Both the position numbers and the translations under genes were made by a program. Positions 18,164 through 21,341 of a DNA stretch of 21,341 bases are shown one piece after another. Below the pieces are notes generated by a model. It ran no database searches. It saw only the letters and a program-made list of their open reading frames with translations, and was not told the DNA's origin. Where the stretch lies: positions 126,103 to 147,443 of the forward strand of contig BFEA01000329.1 of the NCBI GenBank assembly GCA_003427395.1. The letters are read 5' to 3'. Source of the DNA: Chara braunii. Its lineage: Eukaryota; Streptophyta; Charophyceae; Charales; Characeae. Every line of letters begins with the position of its first letter. The first letter of the stretch is position 1.

Positions 18164-18182
18164 TGGCGCCGTTGTCGGGGAT
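18164..18182 (+). other. Primer-binding site complementary to tRNA-Asp
   Basis: TGGCGCCGTTGTCGGGGAT matches the complement of the 3' end (including CCA) of plant tRNA-Asp(GUC) at 18 of 19 positions, the exception being T for C at position 12. tRNA-Asp priming is known from certain plant Ty3-type elements. It marks the start of the internal region of a plus-strand element running rightward. Confidence 0.75.
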
Positions 18183-20402
18183 AACGGTTGTCTATCGTTG
18201 TCCCTGGTGGAATGACATCCGAGTATGGGATTGTGAAAACTAGGCAAAACGACAGGTTTTTTTGTTGAGCTTTTTATGGCTAATCGATTGATGGCATTGG
18301 AACGAGGGCGAGTGAGAGTTGATTGTGTGAGGTGGTTGTGGCTAGTGCAGTAACGATGGCACAGGAAGGATAGACGTTTTGACTATGCGATCAAATACTT
18401 TGACTAGCCTGGTGGTAGGTGGAATTGATGCCCTCGCCTGACCTTAAGAGTTGGTAGGTTTTGGACGATGTTTTACATGTCTGATATGGTTCAGGTGAGA
18501 TGAGGAGGTATCAGCACGGCTGATCGCGGAATAGACCCTATAAGGTACCTATTACGTCTAAAAGAGTTACCCGAGTGGTCATAAAAGGTTATACGGTACG
18601 TTGGGTTTAGGGTGAGGCCGAGTACGAGTAAGGGAGCTTATTATGTTAGAAGTCATCAAGGGACTTTGAGGAGAGTTAGGCTAAGGAGGTCAAAGGCTTT
18701 ATGAATCTGAATATGGGATCCTTGAGTCTGGATTCTAAGTGGTTGTTTGGGTTATATAGACACGAAAGTGTGAGGTCTGCCGCACGCGATGTGTTTGAGT
18801 TGGGCGTATATAGCGGTGAATGGGTGTAGGGAGTACCGTACGATGACCTCAATGGAAAGGACTACGGGAAGTAGTAGATTTGCATGACACCCTTTTTGTT
18901 AAAGGAGGGTGTCTGATTCTAGAGGCAGTCGGAGTAACAGTGAAGGAGCTAACACTTAGATTATTTTGCTTACCTTTGATGAGGCAATGGGTTGTAATTT
19001 ATGTTAGACCTTCACTTGAAACTTTCCTAGGTTTGGACCATCCACTTGAATCTATGAGTTGAAACTAAGGACTTGAGACTAACTATCTGAGGGCATTTCT
19101 ATTGAGTTATATGTTGAACTCATTCCTATATGCCATATACTGTCTGAGTAAGCTTGCCTAATGTTTGATTGTGTGAGGCTATGTGTTTGATGATTATATT
19201 CCTTTGATAATTATCCTTGTCATAAATATTTATATGGGTCATGTATCTGAAGTATGTATTTGAACTATGCAGTCTGCAAGGATTTGTATGAGTGTCTCAA
19301 GTCCAATTATCGATTTATGGTTGTCTATTAAGGTTTGTGTGTTTGGATTGCTCCTAAAAGAAGGGGTAAAGATATTATGCAGAATCCACGTCTGACGCGG
19401 ATTCAGAGGTGAATGGAGTAACCGCCTCTTGAGATAAGTACTTCTCAGGAAGTGGTCAATGTGTAAGGCCTGCCCTAAGGAAGGTTGCAATCCTATATTA
19501 TTGTTCCCTTAAGAGATGGATTTGAATGAGTTATAATCTTGTCTTGTAGGTAGTAGTGAGACCCACGCCGGAACTATGTTCCTGGTCCATAGTGGGGTGT
19601 TGTTGTTGTATCTTTTGTGATAAAATGACTACACTACTACTGAATATGAGGAAAGTGTTTGAGCCTTGTTTGGCCATGGTCTATAAGGGAAACAACTACT
19701 ATTGGCCACAGAAAAGTAGGGGGTGAATCCCCAACTGTTTTTGTGTCAAGTGGGTTCACCAGCACAGGACGGGGTGATACCACCCGAAGCGTGTATGGTG
19801 AGGCTGTTTATTTTATTTGCAAGGGTCTGCAAGGTACAAGTGTCAGAATCGGAGGGAGAAGCAGTGAGGCTTGATCCTTGAATGAGACTTGGGGATTTAA
19901 GATGCTATCCTTTCTAAAAAGGATTACACTGCCCCTCGCCAAAGTATACTTCTATCAAAGCAAAGGGAGCAAAGTGTGGTACTCTCGCAAGAATTATGTC
20001 TGAGAGTACTAACGGTTGACAATCATATCTCTGATCATAATGTGCATATCATATGTTATGCCTGTTGATATAGGCCCGTTGTTGTGAGATATTTATATAT
20101 GCTTTGAATAACTGACTAGCTTGTGTATGATGTGTTTGATTACTATTGATATTATTGTTGTCAGTTACTATGGTAATATATCGTTTTCCATGAGTGTTAT
20201 AATTATGAATTTTTGATATCTACGAATGCAAGATTATCGTGAGATATTACCATTTTTGTTTTCTCTAAGATGGGTGGTTGTAAACGCTGGAAAGGATGAA
20301 TTCTGGTGAAAGATGATATGAAGCTAAGGCTTCAGGGGTAGGGATGTTAGGACGCGATTATCAGTATGATAACGGAAGGTGTATGCTGAACGTTTTATGT
20401 GA
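18183..20402 (+). other. Internal region of the retroelement, noncoding or decayed
   Basis: Downstream of the primer-binding site about 2.2 kb contains no frame longer than about 83 codons and no gag, protease or reverse-transcriptase motif. It is either a long untranslated leader, as in some large Ty3-type elements, or degenerate sequence. Small hairpins occur at 19382-19404 (GAATCC/GGATTC) and about 19902-19920 (ATCCTTT/AAAGGAT). Confidence 0.4.
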
Positions 20403-21023
20403 TGGGCAGAACCCAGACCAGAGCAAAGGCAACTCGGGATGCCTTATGCAAAGAAAGATTCTAACATGGCCTTGCCCGTTAGAAAGGAAGATAGACTCGA
20501 GGTATCCTTGCCGAGGAGAGTCAAGGAAGAAGAGCATATCTTTTTTTGGTGGGGCACATTGATGGACGTGGGTATTTTCGCTAGGATCGAGTCTGACTTT
20601 AATGATGATGAAGATTGTACGATCGTAAGGGTAACCATGTACGCATCTTCCTCATTCTGGGTCAAGCATGGGGTCGAGTTGGCACTTGGGCAAGGGAGTT
20701 TGCTTGTGAGGCCATTGAGAATAGTTGAGGGAATTACGACAAAATGGGCAAGAAAAAAGTTTCATGAAGGAGAAGAGTGAGTGACGACCCATGTAGAAGC
20801 CGAGCGTGCCGATGAATTTGGGCTTCCTTCTGCCCCATTGCGAGTCGTCCTGCCTGAGTTTCTGGTAGGGAAGTGTTTCGGGGGACAAGAAAGGGTAGAT
20901 TCCGCAGCAGAAGTCGCTTTGAGGATGTGCGAATGGGGATATGGGCGTTTTACGTGCGAACTGATATATGGTTTATACCTGGACCAAAGGTGTGCCGGAC
21001 CCGCCGGGATGGCAGTCCGTTAG
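20403..21023 (+). pseudogene. Open frame with one internal stop, unknown family
   Basis: One reading frame runs from 20403 (first ATG 20439) to a TAG at 21021-21023, interrupted only by TGA at 20778-20780. The first part contains charged and hydrophobic text such as RVKEEEHIFFWWGTLMDVG; the second continues with plausible protein text (VALRMCEWGYGRFTCELIYG). Continued coding character past the TGA suggests a disabled gene. Alternatively a donor-like GTGAGT at about 20777 could mark an exon end. The position 2.2 kb after the primer-binding site would suit a first retroelement frame, but no gag zinc knuckle or protease motif is present. Overlapping frames (20344-20562 plus, 20444-20665 minus) look like shadows. 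Confidence 0.35.
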
Positions 21024-21341
21024 GATGGAGACGAAGGAGGAGGTAGAGATGGAGCTGGAAGGGACAGCGCAGCTCCGACGCAGACTCCACACGCAAGTAC
21101 TCCAAGATCTGCNAAAGTGAAGAGTNCCGAAAAACAGACTGCAGCTGGGGTATACCCCCAGCGGACTGACTGGACTGGACTGGACTGGCCTGGTACCGAC
21201 CGTGGTACCGGGCGGGACTGNACTGGACTGAAACAATATACGGCCTGTGGGGTCAGGCCACGGCCTGGTCCCACAGGCCGAACTGGCAAATAGCCAAATA
21301 GGCCCTGGCTGTAGGCCAGGGCAGATGAAGGCCCGCTGCAC
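21024..21341. other. Palindrome-rich right edge with assembly Ns
   Basis: It contains the palindrome GGGGTATACCCC (21147-21158), an ACTGG pentamer run (about 21169-21190), an 11-base inverted repeat CGGCCTGTGGG/CCCACAGGCCG (21241-21251 and 21270-21280) enclosing a smaller CAGGCC/GGCCTG stem, and GCCCTGGC-TGTAG-GCCAGGGC (21302-21322). Single Ns occur at 21113, 21126 and 21221. No gene is seen. Confidence 0.8.

Overview
This looks like nuclear DNA from a green plant or streptophyte alga, not prokaryotic DNA. A plant-type TTTAGGG telomere-like run lies at 721-740. A retrotransposon primer-binding site matches the 3' end of plant tRNA-Asp at 18164-18182. There are GT-AG style splice signals, long AG/CT/TA microsatellites, and no operon-like packing of reading frames. 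Repeat content and base composition would suit a repeat-rich charophyte such as Chara, but the species is a guess. The three N bases near the right end point to a draft scaffold.

No intact gene could be identified. Nearly all open frames are short, low in complexity or overlapped by equally long frames on the other strand. The supportable coding remnants are a coiled-coil frame (937-1425), a decayed multi-exon gene of unknown family (2795-4691), a short duplicated gene fragment (4879-5106, partly copied near 5380-5470) and a 207-codon frame with one internal stop near the right end (20403-21023).

The rest is repeats and mobile-element debris. Left third: microsatellites; a satellite of seven units with an exact 176-base period (1384-2581), each unit holding an inverted repeat also seen in a lone hairpin at 5611-5685; a 30-base repeat bracketing the decayed gene; and a 456-base-period duplication (4844-5515). 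Middle (5.7-13.7 kb): mostly unexplained sequence, with a poly(A)-tailed retroposon on the minus strand (8990-9231), a G-quadruplex-prone run, several short tandem repeats and perfect hairpins. Right third: eight copies of a 'CCATAAGTTTGGG' motif (13718-14936), split by a 439-base element flanked by TTAA; a three-copy 121-base repeat; a 782-base non-autonomous DNA transposon between TA runs (16259-17040); and the end of a long terminal repeat (LTR) followed by a tRNA-Asp primer-binding site, with a gag-less internal region running to the window edge.

The most interesting signals are the hairpin-bearing 176-base satellite with its possible solo progenitor, and the dispersed CCATAAG motif array with its datable nested insertion. 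I see no evidence of a new multi-gene system.
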